A stretch of 8,595 nt of DNA from Alphaproteobacteria bacterium (GCA_028281075.1 JANQKO010000451.1:1-8595), one strand, 5' to 3'. Counted from the first letter of the stretch, positions 1 through 7,558 are shown. The notes: a model not told the origin generated them from the sequence alone. Made by a program: numbers and translations.

Positions 1-1
1 G

Positions 2-2218
2 CTGGACGATCCGCCGCCGCAACTGAAGCCGCGCGAAAAGCCGGCGCCCGGGAGCGCGAACGAGGCGGCGCCGGCCGCGCCGGCACCGGAACGGCGGCAG
101 GCGCCGGCGTCCGATCCGGCGACGCCGCGCGACATCGAGGACACCGATGTCCATGTCATCGCCGCCGATGACCTCTACGACAATCTGGAATCGGCGGGTC
201 TGGAGGCGGAAGCCATCGAGCTGAGCCGGGACGAGGCGCGCATCTACTTGGCCAACAGCGTCTCCGGCGACTCGCGGACCCATGTCGGTGACGTCGCCCG
301 GTCGCTGGTCGCGGCTGTCCCCGGCGACGTCGAGCGCGTGGTCCTGGTGCAGCCTGACGGCGAGGGCCGGGAGCGCCGCATCACGGTCGACCGCCGCGAG
401 GTCGAGCAATTGGCGATCGTCGACTACCTGTTCGATGGCCTCGAAGGCCAGGGCTACGAGGTCGAATCGCTCGACATCTCGCACCGCCAGGTGAAGGTCG
501 TGGTCGGCGGCGCCGGCACATCCCATGGCGACGGCGGGCGGCGGGCGGCACAGGTGCTGCTGGCGGCGCTGCCGACGCCGGTGGAGCGGTTCGAGATCGT
601 GCATGTCGATGCCGGCGTCGAGGTTGGCCGCGTTGTCGTCGGCCGTGACGACGTCAAGCGGGACGCGCAGGTCGACGCCCTGTTCGACGGCCTCGCCGCG
701 CGGGGCTTCGAGCTGGAATCGTTCGAGTTCTCCGACAGCCAGGCCACGGTCTATCTGTCCGACGAGCGCGACCGGCCGCGGGCCGACTACGTGTCCGCGG
801 CGCGGCTGGTCGCCGACGCCGCGCCGGCGCCGTTCGACGAGGTGGTCCTGGTCGGCCTGAAGGCGGGCGTCGAGGCGTCCAGGGTGACGCTGCGGCGCCG
901 CGCCGTGGCGGGCGGCCTGGCGGCCGGACGGGACGCGGTGCGGCCGCCGGTCATCGAGGAGCTGGTGCCCGATCTCGGCCAGGACGAGAAGCGGGCGGTC
1001 GCCGTCAAGGTGTTCGAGGAGCTGGGCGAGCAGGGTTTCGGCGTCGATGCCTTCGAGCTGACCCGCCACAAGGCGACGATCTTCGTGACGCCCGGCAAGT
1101 TCCGGCAGTTCGCCCGCAATACCGGCCGGGCGGCCCGGGCCGTCGCCAATCATGTGCCCGACAGCGTCGAGGAAATCGAGGTGGTGACGCTGAATGCCGG
1201 CCTGGAGATCGCGCGGGTGACGCTGTTCCGGCACGATCTGGAGGCCGCCGTCGCCCGCAACGGCAGCCCCGAGGAGGTCTGGGCCAATGCCAGGATCGAC
1301 GGGCCCGTGGCCGCCCTGAAGCCGGAGGGCTCGATCCCGGAAGACGCGATCCGCAACCCGAAACGCTATCCGACCCTGACCTGGAACGTGCGGCCGGCGC
1401 TCAGGCAGCAGATCGGCGGCCCGGACGGGTTCTACATCTATCAGATCTGGCTGGCGGCGACGGCCGAGGCCGAGCTCTATCGCGGCCTGCGCGTGACCGG
1501 CACGATCGGCAAGAACGTCACCAACAATTTCGACAAGCTGAAGCTGCAGTCGGACAGCGTGCTGCCGCGGGTGCGCAGCGATATCGTGCGCTATCTGCAG
1601 GAAGGCCAGGACGGCAACATCGTGCGCCTGCAGGCCGACTATCTGTTCCTGCCGTTCAAGGACTGGTCGGCGCGGCTGTCGGCCGGCCTGCTGGAGGAGA
1701 TGTTCGCCGGCGTCGGCGCCGAGGTGCTCTACCGGCCGTTCGGCTCGCGGCTGGCGATCGGCGCGGACATCAACCGGGTGCGGCAGCGCGATTTCGATCA
1801 GCGCTTCGATTTCCTCGATTACGAGGTGACAACCGGGCACCTGAACGTCTATTACAAATTTCCATGGTTCGGTCTCACGGGCGAGGTGCATGCGGGCCAG
1901 TTCCTGGCCGGCGACCGCGGCGCGCAATTCGTCGTGTCACGGTCGTTCAAGTCGGGCATGCGGCTGGGCGGCTGGGCGACGTTCACCAACGTCTCGGCGG
2001 AGGATTTCGGCGAAGGCAGCTTCGACAAGGGCTTCTTCATCTCGATCCCGTTCGAATTGCTGCTGACCAACTCGACCCGCCGCCGCGGCACCTTCGCCTT
2101 CCGGCCGCTGACCCGCGACGGCGGTCAGATGCTGTCGATCTCGAACCGGTTGTACGGCCTGGTGGAGGAAGGCAACCTGGACAACATCGCCCAGGACTGG
2201 TCGCGGCTGCTGGATTGA
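2..2218 (+). CDS. YjbH/GfcD-like exopolysaccharide outer-membrane protein, 5'-truncated by the window edge
   Basis: The frame is open from the left edge to TGA at 2216-2218, about 738 residues, so the true start lies upstream; the TTG at 248 is only an internal codon. In order, the sequence shows a Pro/Ala-rich linker (about nt 11-137), four tandem alpha/beta repeats (173-1249), and a C-terminal region (about 1350-2218) rich in alternating aromatic/polar strands that looks like a beta-barrel. It ends in a DWSRLLD tail that I recognise from YjbH proteins. The family (E. coli YjbH, GfcD) is made with exopolysaccharide or group 4 capsule operons and sits in the outer membrane; its exact role in export or assembly is not settled. 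The signal peptide and any N-terminal barrel would be outside the window. The wzz-like gene 71 bp downstream on the same strand supports a polysaccharide role. The family call is strong; the barrel boundaries are estimates. Confidence 0.85.
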   Translation: MDDPPPQLKPREKPAPGSANEAAPAAPAPERRQAPASDPATPRDIEDTDVHVIAADDLYDNLESAGLEAEAIELSRDEARIYLANSVSGDSRTHVGDVARSLVAAVPGDVERVVLVQPDGEGRERRITVDRREVEQLAIVDYLFDGLEGQGYEVESLDISHRQVKVVVGGAGTSHGDGGRRAAQVLLAALPTPVERFEIVHVDAGVEVGRVVVGRDDVKRDAQVDALFDGLAARGFELESFEFSDSQATVYLSDERDRPRADYVSAARLVADAAPAPFDEVVLVGLKAGVEASRVTLRRRAVAGGLAAGRDAVRPPVIEELVPDLGQDEKRAVAVKVFEELGEQGFGVDAFELTRHKATIFVTPGKFRQFARNTGRAARAVANHVPDSVEEIEVVTLNAGLEIARVTLFRHDLEAAVARNGSPEEVWANARIDGPVAALKPEGSIPEDAIRNPKRYPTLTWNVRPALRQQIGGPDGFYIYQIWLAATAEAELYRGLRVTGTIGKNVTNNFDKLKLQSDSVLPRVRSDIVRYLQEGQDGNIVRLQADYLFLPFKDWSARLSAGLLEEMFAGVGAEVLYRPFGSRLAIGADINRVRQRDFDQRFDFLDYEVTTGHLNVYYKFPWFGLTGEVHAGQFLAGDRGAQFVVSRSFKSGMRLGGWATFTNVSAEDFGEGSFDKGFFISIPFELLLTNSTRRRGTFAFRPLTRDGGQMLSISNRLYGLVEEGNLDNIAQDWSRLLD
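173..1249 (+). repeat. Four tandem ~84-residue alpha/beta repeats within the YjbH-like protein
   Basis: This is a protein-level repeat; the DNA copies have diverged. Units begin at nt 173 (LYDNL), 428 (LFDGL), 680 (LFDGL) and 1010 (VFEEL). Each has the pattern hydrophobic-helix, G-[LYF]-E/G-x-[ED]-[AS], a strand ending in V/I-x-V/L, a second helix with R-[AR]-A, then P-x-[VF]-[ED]-[ER] and a strand with G-x-E-x-x-R-[VI]-T/V. The spacings are 85, 84 and 110 residues; a charged insert of about 25 residues (nt 923-1009) precedes the last copy. The copies were aligned by eye. Confidence 0.8.
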
Positions 2219-2289
2219 ACCGACGGTCCTGACCGCGCCGGAACCGGCCGGCCTGTTCAGCGGATGCGCAACAAGGGACGACGGAAGCG
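2219..2289 (+). other. Short intergenic spacer with a possible Shine-Dalgarno sequence
   Basis: This 71-bp gap lies between the YjbH-like stop and the TTG start of the wzz-like gene. AAGGGA at 2273-2278 lies 11 bases before the TTG and is the best ribosome-binding candidate; GGAAG at 2283-2287 is too close. I see no convincing promoter or terminator, which fits cotranscription of the two genes. Confidence 0.4.
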
Positions 2290-3261
2290 TTGAATTTTCA
2301 GCATGAAGCCCCGATTGCCCGGGAGGCGACGCAGCACCATGGCGTCCACGACGAGGTCCTGGACCTGCGTTTCCTGTTCGGCAAGATCGGCCGGAACTGG
2401 TGGGTGATCCTGCTGTTCGGCCTGCTGGGCCTGGTGTACGGCATCTACCAGGCGACGCAGTTCGTGCCGAAGCGTGTCGCCTCGATGGTGATCATGCCGC
2501 AAAGCGGCGGCATGGCCGGCCTCAACCTGGGCGGCGGCCAGGGCGGCGGCGTCACCGGCGTCGCGGCGACACTGAAGCTCGCCATGGGCGGCGGCGGCGG
2601 TGGCGGCAACGAGACCTTCGAGCGCCTGAGGCTGGCGATGTCGTCGATCACCCTGGCGCGCGAGCTGGACGAGAAATACGGCCTGCTGAGGCAGGTGTAT
2701 GACCACCGGTGGGATGCCGGACGGCAGGGCTGGCGGCCGGTGACCGACGCGGATCTCGGCCTGCAGGAACGGCTCCTGCGCCACCTGAACGTGACCAACG
2801 ACTACACGCCCAGCATCGAGAAGCTGGCGCGCCATGTCGGCGGCAAGGTTCAGTTCGAGCAGATAAAGAAGTCGGAGTTCTGGCGGGTCAAGGTCGAGGA
2901 CATCGACGGCGATGCGGCGCTGGAACTGCTGAACAACGCTTACTGGACGGCCGACGAGCTGTTGCGCGAGCAGGACCGCGAGCAGGTCCGCGCCCGGCAG
3001 GCCTATCTCCGGTCGCGGGTCGACGATGCCCAGTTGACCGAGATCCGCCGGGCGCTGATCGGCGCGATGATGTCGGAGGAACGAACGGCGATGCTGCTGG
3101 AGGGCGGACTGCCCTATGCCGCGAAGGTCATCGAACGGCCGTTCTTGAGCGAAAACCCGACCCAGCCGAATCTGATGCTGCTGATCGGCATTCCGGTCGC
3201 GGCCGGCCTGCTTCTGGGGTTCGCCCTGGTGACGTTGATCGCCGTTTTCCGCAGCGAGTAG
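2290..3261 (+). CDS. Wzz-type polysaccharide chain-length determinant (co-polymerase)
   Basis: A 323-residue inner-membrane protein with the two-membrane-span Wzz topology: an N-terminal span at about residues 37-55, a long periplasmic domain, a helical coiled-coil-like stretch at about 225-265, and a C-terminal span at about 295-320 preceded by the Pro-rich P-x5-P-x2-P stretch (284-293) usual just before the second span. No Walker motifs follow, so it lacks the fused tyrosine-kinase domain of BY-kinase co-polymerases. It would set polymer length together with a Wzy polymerase. Residues 73-106 are unusually glycine-rich and include seven consecutive Gly. The start used is TTG at 2290. The nearby ATGs at 2303 and 2339 are out of frame, and starting much later would remove the first span. 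The start is moderately sure and the family call strong. Confidence 0.85.
   Translation: MNFQHEAPIAREATQHHGVHDEVLDLRFLFGKIGRNWWVILLFGLLGLVYGIYQATQFVPKRVASMVIMPQSGGMAGLNLGGGQGGGVTGVAATLKLAMGGGGGGGNETFERLRLAMSSITLARELDEKYGLLRQVYDHRWDAGRQGWRPVTDADLGLQERLLRHLNVTNDYTPSIEKLARHVGGKVQFEQIKKSEFWRVKVEDIDGDAALELLNNAYWTADELLREQDREQVRARQAYLRSRVDDAQLTEIRRALIGAMMSEERTAMLLEGGLPYAAKVIERPFLSENPTQPNLMLLIGIPVAAGLLLGFALVTLIAVFRSE
2530..2607 (+). repeat. Glycine-codon-rich tract in the wzz-like gene
   Basis: GGC-type codons cluster here: GGG-Q-GGG at 2530-2550 and seven consecutive Gly codons (GGC/GGT) at 2587-2607, on either side of a short hydrophobic segment. Trinucleotide runs like this can change copy number by slippage while keeping frame. 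Confidence 0.7.
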
Positions 3262-3269
3262 GCGGGATC

Positions 3270-3353
3270 ATGCGGCCCGCCGGCCCGGAAGACGTGCCCG
3301 GACGGATGACCGGTGACCACCGGCGGGTCCGGGACCGCCGGCCGCCGACATGA
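3270..3353 (+). CDS. Possible 27-residue leader peptide between the wzz-like and wzy-like genes
   Basis: An ATG at 3270, eight bases after the wzz-like stop and preceded by a GGCGGGA Shine-Dalgarno-like sequence, opens a 27-codon frame rich in Arg and Pro. Its TGA (3351-3353) overlaps the ATG of the next gene (3350) as ATGA, the geometry of translational coupling. The downstream start has no good Shine-Dalgarno sequence of its own, so translation of this frame could help initiate the wzy-like gene. No family is recognisable, and short open frames arise easily by chance at this GC content, so coding status is doubtful. Confidence 0.25.
   Translation: MRPAGPEDVPGRMTGDHRRVRDRRPPT
3277..3341 (+). 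promoter_or_regulatory. Competing hairpins upstream of the wzy-like start
   Basis: Hairpin A pairs CCCGGAC (3297-3303) with GTCCGGG (3327-3333) and contains an inner stem CCGGT (3310-3314)/ACCGG (3319-3323). Hairpin B pairs CCGGCGG (3320-3326) with CCGCCGG (3335-3341) around an eight-base loop and would end eight bases before the ATG at 3350. The two share bases and cannot form together. A third copy, CCGCCGG at 3277-3283, could pair with 3320-3326 in place of B. There is no U-tract, so this is not a standard terminator. Regulatory function is inferred; stems of this size are not rare in such GC-rich DNA. Confidence 0.3.
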
Positions 3354-4510
3354 CCGCCGCGTCCTTCGGCCGGCTCGGCGCGCCGCGGCTGGTGTTCTCT
3401 TGGAACATGGCCTACGCCGTGCTCTGGGCCTACCGGTCCCTGTTTTCGGTCCTGGGCGAGGTCTTTGTGATGCGGTTCACGTCGATCGAGGACACCCGGA
3501 ACTATCAGTCGCAGCAACTGGTGGAATCGTTCTCGTCCGCCAGCCAGGTCGGCAATCAGATCGACGTCAAGATGCAGATCTATGCCACCACGATCACCGA
3601 GCTGACGGGCGCGTTGATCGGCTTCCTGGTGGCGGGCAATCCGATCCTGGTGAATATCGGCTTCCAGACCATCGGCTTCATCGGCCTGGTCGTCTTTCTC
3701 AAGGCGGTCGACGAACAGTCCCGGAAGTGGCTGCTGGTCCTGATGATGCTGCCGTCATTCACGGTCTGGTCGTCGATCGCGTCGAAGGAAGCGATCATCA
3801 TCATGCTGGTCGGCGTGATCTGCGCCCACGTCGTCCGCATGTACAACAATACCGACAAGCTCAGGCCTCACCATTTTCTGGTGCTGCTGGTGCTCTACAT
3901 GTTCAAGCCGCACTATCTGATACCCGTCGTCTACGTGCTGGGCATCAGCTACGTGGCGCGGCATGTCCGGCAGCAGACGACCGTCGCCATCGTCGCGTTT
4001 ATCGCGACGATGGTCATGATGTACATATTCCGCGATCAGATCGACGACTTCGCGCGCACCGTCGACGGCTGGCTGACGGCGCTGGGCGGGCGAAGCACGC
4101 GGCCCCCGTTCCTGGTCGAGCCGTACGATGTCTACGTGAAGGCGCCCTATGGCATGTTCATGGCGTTCTTCGGGCCGAAGCTGACCGAGGCCGCCAACGG
4201 CGTCCTGCACATGCTGACCTTCATCGAGAGCAGCTTCATGGTCGGCATTCTCTTCATGCTGTTCATCCAGCGCCTGCCCGAGCTGCCGGTCTACAACGTG
4301 GTCCTGGCGATGGGGACGACGTTCTGGGTGATGTTTCCGAACTATCCCCTCGGCATCTTCAATCCGGGCACGGCCGTGCGCTACCGGACCGGCTATATCC
4401 TGCTGATCTTCCTGGCGTTCATCGTGCTTCTGCCGCGCGCGCGCCGGCTGCCCTGGCGGCTGCGGCGGCGCCGGCGGCCGGTTCAGGCCCCGTCGGCCGC
4501 CGTGACATGA
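3350..4510 (+). CDS. Polytopic membrane protein, candidate Wzy-type polysaccharide polymerase
   Basis: A 386-residue integral membrane protein with about eight to ten hydrophobic segments, roughly at residues 21-41, 82-118, 127-140, 146-163, 175-202, 211-227, 287-306, 315-331 and 348-362. A soluble loop lies at about 228-285, and the Arg-rich C-terminal tail (364-376) is probably cytoplasmic. The motif LPSFTVWSSIASKEA (134-148) and the NPGTAVRYR stretch (338-346) before the last span resemble polymerase-like membrane proteins I know from exopolysaccharide clusters; neither is a proven catalytic signature. The Wzz-like neighbour and the absence of any other polymerase candidate in the window support this role. 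The start at 3350 is the only in-frame option upstream of the first span, because an in-frame TGA lies at 3314. Its 3' end overlaps the convergent methyltransferase gene by 28 bp. It could instead be another transporter or an undefined membrane component. Confidence 0.55.
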   Translation: MTAASFGRLGAPRLVFSWNMAYAVLWAYRSLFSVLGEVFVMRFTSIEDTRNYQSQQLVESFSSASQVGNQIDVKMQIYATTITELTGALIGFLVAGNPILVNIGFQTIGFIGLVVFLKAVDEQSRKWLLVLMMLPSFTVWSSIASKEAIIIMLVGVICAHVVRMYNNTDKLRPHHFLVLLVLYMFKPHYLIPVVYVLGISYVARHVRQQTTVAIVAFIATMVMMYIFRDQIDDFARTVDGWLTALGGRSTRPPFLVEPYDVYVKAPYGMFMAFFGPKLTEAANGVLHMLTFIESSFMVGILFMLFIQRLPELPVYNVVLAMGTTFWVMFPNYPLGIFNPGTAVRYRTGYILLIFLAFIVLLPRARRLPWRLRRRRRPVQAPSAAVT

Positions 4511-5394
4511 TCCCGCGCCGCCGTCCCGGCGGCCGGCGTCAGCACGACATCGAAGCCGGATATGCTGAGTTCGTCGTCGTCGAACCGGCGGAACCGTTCG
4601 GCCATGCTGGCGCGGGGTGTCGGCACGGCGTCCCATCTGTCGATGCCGACGACGCCCACGGCGAACCCGGCCCGTTCGAAGTGGCGGATCATCTCGCAGA
4701 AGCGAATCCGGTTCGTGTAGAAGCCGGAATTGGCGATCAGACCGCTTTCCCAGACCCTGTCGGGGAACCGCAGATTGTTGAGCGACTGCGCCAGGTGATC
4801 GCGCAGGTCGACCCGGTGCGAACAGACACCGTTGGCGGACATGACGCGGCGCAGCTCGGTCATGGTGGCGGCGAACTCGTCGAGACGGACATGCTCCAGG
4901 ACTGCCTGCGACCAGATGAAGTCGACCGTGCCGTCCGGGATGGTGCGCAGCGATTCGAGACCATGGGTCAGGTACTTGGCGCGGCAGGCGGCCATCAGCT
5001 CGCCGATGTCCCGACAGCCATCGGCGTCGACGGCGGGCAGGTCGGCGTTCCGAAGGCTGTCCGCCAGCGCCCGGTAGACCGCCATGTCCGTGCGGGCGAA
5101 GCTGCCGCTGTCGACCAGCCAGCAGCCCTGGCCGCCGAAGGCCCGGGCGATCGGCGCCGAAGCCAGCGAGTCGCCGGGGCCGAGCTCCAGGCAGACGAAG
5201 TCCGCGGCCAGGCCGTGCCGGCGCGCGCGCTCATGGTGCCGGCGGAAGTTGGCGATGGCATAGGCGGGGTCGTCCATGGCGCCGTGGCGGAAGACCGGCA
5301 GCCGCTGCAACAGCCGCCGGCCGAGGGGCAGGCGCGACAGTGCGATCTTCGCCGCGATCTTGCCCCACCAGGGAACGTGCCGGGCGATCGTCAT
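4483..5394 (-). CDS. Class I SAM-dependent methyltransferase of the polysaccharide cluster
   Basis: A 303-residue protein starting at ATG 5394-5392, whose bases overlap the TGA of the upstream glycosyltransferase (5393-5391) as ATGA. The SAM-binding glycine motif ELGPGDS is at residues 70-76. An acidic motif with DFIWSQAVLEHV follows at 158-169, typical of the Methyltransf_11-like class I fold. The C-terminal part (about 193-245) has the HRVDLRDHL and NSGFYTNRIRF stretches seen in cluster-associated methyltransferases. The N-terminus (about 9-35) is amphipathic with Trp and Arg residues and may sit against the inner membrane. The probable role is methylation of a sugar or glycan intermediate; the acceptor cannot be read from sequence. 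The frame stays open far upstream of the ATG, but that part is a shadow of the glycosyltransferase gene. It is the last gene of the minus-strand operon. Confidence 0.8.
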   Translation of the reverse strand: MTIARHVPWWGKIAAKIALSRLPLGRRLLQRLPVFRHGAMDDPAYAIANFRRHHERARRHGLAADFVCLELGPGDSLASAPIARAFGGQGCWLVDSGSFARTDMAVYRALADSLRNADLPAVDADGCRDIGELMAACRAKYLTHGLESLRTIPDGTVDFIWSQAVLEHVRLDEFAATMTELRRVMSANGVCSHRVDLRDHLAQSLNNLRFPDRVWESGLIANSGFYTNRIRFCEMIRHFERAGFAVGVVGIDRWDAVPTPRASMAERFRRFDDDELSISGFDVVLTPAAGTAARDHVTAADGA

Positions 5395-6521
5395 GGTGCC
5401 GGCCGCAGTTCCTGGTACAGCGCCTGATAGCGCGCCGCGGCGCGATCGATGGTGTAGTGCCGCAGGATCCGCTGCCGGCCAGCGTCGCCCAGCGCCCGCC
5501 GCTCGTCCACCGACCGGCCGGCGAGATCGGCCCATCCCGTGGCCAGCGCGTCCGGATCGCGCGGCGGGACGACACGTCCGGCATCGCCGAGCAGGATGGC
5601 GGTGTCGCCGACGTCGGTGACGACGCATGGCACGCCGCAGGCCATCGCCTCGCCGACCACGTTCGGGAAGGCCTCGCCGTTCGACGCGCAACTGGCGATG
5701 TCGAAGCCGGCCGTCAGCATCGGCGTGTCCCGCCGTTCGCCCAGCAGGTGCACCCGGTCCGCGATCCCGTGGCGTGCGATCAGCGCCATCAGTTCGGCGT
5801 TGCCGGCATCCATGCCGGCGCCGACGAGAACGAAGCGGGCGGTGGTGATCCGACGGCCGAGAATGCCGGCCGCCGCGATGAAGTTGGCATGGTCCTTCAG
5901 CGGATCGAAGCGGGCGACGAGGCCGATCAGCAGGCTGGACGGCGGCAGCGACAGCGCGTCCAGCAGCGCCTGCCGCGCCGAGGGATCGGGCTTGAACAGG
6001 GCGGTATCGAAACCGTTGGGGATCAGCGCCCACTGGCGGGGCCGGTAGCCCAGGCCGGCATGGATCTCGCGGCCGGCGCGGGAGTTCACGACCACCACGT
6101 CGGGATATGGCGACAACCTCGCCAGCAGCTTGACCACCAGGCCGTTGATGCCGGCGACGTAGCGCGCGTCGGTGCGCGCGCACCTGATGTTCCAGGCGAT
6201 CCGGGGCACGCCGCCCAGCCGGCCGATAAGCGTGCCGACGAGATCGGCGTGGTAGAGCCAGGTCTGCAGGACGTCCGGGCGTTCGCGGCGGAGCAGCCGC
6301 CAGAGCCTTATCAGGGCGACCGGGTTGGGCGCCGACTTCGACAGGCCGAGGCCGTGGGTGGGGATGCCGATATCGTTGATCCGCCGCGCGATCGGACCCA
6401 GGCCGGTCAGCGAGACGACCGTGTTCCGGACCTGGTCGCGGTCCATGGTCGACAGCAGCCGCAGCAGCATGGTCTCGGCGCCGCCCGTCGACAGGCCGGT
6501 GATCAGGTGGACGATCTTCAT
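5391..6521 (-). CDS. GT4-family glycosyltransferase
   Basis: A 376-residue cytoplasmic or membrane-associated GT-B enzyme that would transfer a sugar from a nucleotide-sugar donor to a growing lipid-linked glycan. The N-terminal acceptor half opens with MKIVHLITGLSTGGAE, the glycine-rich first loop of GT4 enzymes. The linker has VNSRAGREIHAGLGY and IPNGFDTALFKPD (about 145-179). The C-terminal donor half carries ARFDPLKDH (about 203-211) and EAFPNVVGEAMACG, with the E-x7-E donor-binding pair at residues 283 and 291. The length is normal for the family. I chose ATG 6521 over the adjacent GTG at 6524 because it forms a TGATG overlap with the amidotransferase stop (TGA 6523-6521). No strong Shine-Dalgarno sequence is visible, so translation is probably coupled. 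The sugar and linkage are unknown. Confidence 0.9.
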   Translation of the reverse strand: MKIVHLITGLSTGGAETMLLRLLSTMDRDQVRNTVVSLTGLGPIARRINDIGIPTHGLGLSKSAPNPVALIRLWRLLRRERPDVLQTWLYHADLVGTLIGRLGGVPRIAWNIRCARTDARYVAGINGLVVKLLARLSPYPDVVVVNSRAGREIHAGLGYRPRQWALIPNGFDTALFKPDPSARQALLDALSLPPSSLLIGLVARFDPLKDHANFIAAAGILGRRITTARFVLVGAGMDAGNAELMALIARHGIADRVHLLGERRDTPMLTAGFDIASCASNGEAFPNVVGEAMACGVPCVVTDVGDTAILLGDAGRVVPPRDPDALATGWADLAGRSVDERRALGDAGRQRILRHYTIDRAAARYQALYQELRPAP

Positions 6522-7558
6522 CACATCAGGCGCCGGCGCGGCGCGTCAGGCGCGGATGCGCCCGCCGACCGACCGCCGCCGGCATACATCTCGTGCCAGG
6601 CCTGAAACATCAGGATGCCCCAGATGGGTTCCTGAATTTCCGTCCGCCCGGTGACGATATCGTCCCACATGCGCCGGATGGGGGCGGGATCGAACAGCGC
6701 CTCCCGCCGCAGCCGGTGTTCGTCCAGCAGTGCTTCCGCCCAGTCCCGCACCGGTCCGCGCAGCCAGCGGCCGATCGGCACGCCGAAGCCCATCTTCGGC
6801 CGGCTGACCAGCGCCTGCGGCACGTGCCGGTGCAGCACGTCGCGGAGCAGCCGCTTGCCGCCATCCTGTCCCAGCCGCATGTCGAACGGCAGCCGCCAGG
6901 CGAACTCGACCAGCCGATGGTCCAGCAGCGGCACGCGGACCTCCAGATTGACCGCCATGCTGGCGCGGTCGACCTTGGTGAGGATGTCGTCGTGCAGATA
7001 GGTCAGGCTGTCGAAAAGCTGCATCCGCTCGATGAAATTGGGGATCTCCGGCCGTCCGTCGGCCGCGAAGGCGCCGACCGCCGGCTCGACGCCGCCCGGC
7101 ACCAGGGCGGCCGGGTCGTCCCACTGGCTGTGCTGCCGCCGATAGAGCCCGTCGGCATCGCCGGCCCGCAGCAGCGCGGCCAGCCGCCGGGCGCGGTCGG
7201 CCAGCCGGGGTGCCGCGCCCGGCGGACTCAGCCCGCGCCAGATCGGGTTGGGCACCGACGCGACCAGCCCGGCGCCTGCCCGCCGGCAGGCCGGCGGCAG
7301 CCAGCCGAAGCGCCGGCGCACCATGTCGGCCCAGCGATAGCGGGTATAGCCGGCGAACAGCTCGTCGCCGCCGTCGCCGGACAGCGCGACCGTGACGTGG
7401 TGCCGCGTCAGCCGCGAGACCAGCAGGGTCGGCAGTTGCGAGGAATCGCCGAACGGCTCGTCATAGTGCCGCGGCAGGTCGGGAATCGCCGCCAGCGCGG
7501 TCGCCGGATCGACGTGCAGCTCTTCGCCCGGCGCGAAACTGCCGGCCCAACGCAGGCG
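6521..7558 (-). pseudogene. AsnB-type amidotransferase (asparagine synthase family), 5' half missing
   Basis: The frame encodes the C-terminal synthetase domain only, ending at TGA 6523-6521. Visible family motifs are YDEPFGDSSQLPT (about 7465-7427), LSGDGGDELFAGY (about 7384-7346), HDDILTKVDRASMAVNLEVR (6997-6938) followed by the VPLLDH motif, and KMGFGVPIGRWLRG (6796-6755). Family members are usually about 600-650 residues. Here recognisable homology begins near EELHV (about 7525), leaving some 334 residues. The N-terminal glutaminase domain with its Cys2 nucleophile and the SGGxDSS P-loop are both absent, so the product could not catalyse glutamine-dependent amidation. Further upstream the open frame reads non-family sequence to a stop at 7633-7631, antisense to the MaoC gene. 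In polysaccharide clusters such enzymes probably amidate sugar acids. The 5' boundary is uncertain within about 7520-7569, and an intact start cannot be given. Confidence 0.75.

Noticed and set aside
2233..2252. Inverted repeat GCCGG-AA-CCGGC in the YjbH-wzz spacer as a terminator
   Set aside because: The usable stem is only four pairs once a loop is allowed, and there is no U-tract.
2257..2835. Minus-strand open frame of 192 residues
   Set aside because: It is antisense to the Wzz-like gene, has a His/Gln/Ala-rich shadow composition and no recognisable domain.
3313..5427. Long plus-strand open frame of 704 residues
   Set aside because: It is a shadow frame over the polymerase candidate and antisense to the methyltransferase. 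Its composition is typical of high-GC non-coding frames and no family motifs are visible.
5395..6183. Upstream extension of the methyltransferase frame, giving a 566-residue open frame
   Set aside because: This part is Arg/Ala/Gly-rich, overlaps the GT4 glycosyltransferase in another frame and shows no domain. The real methyltransferase starts at 5394 with a conserved N-terminus.
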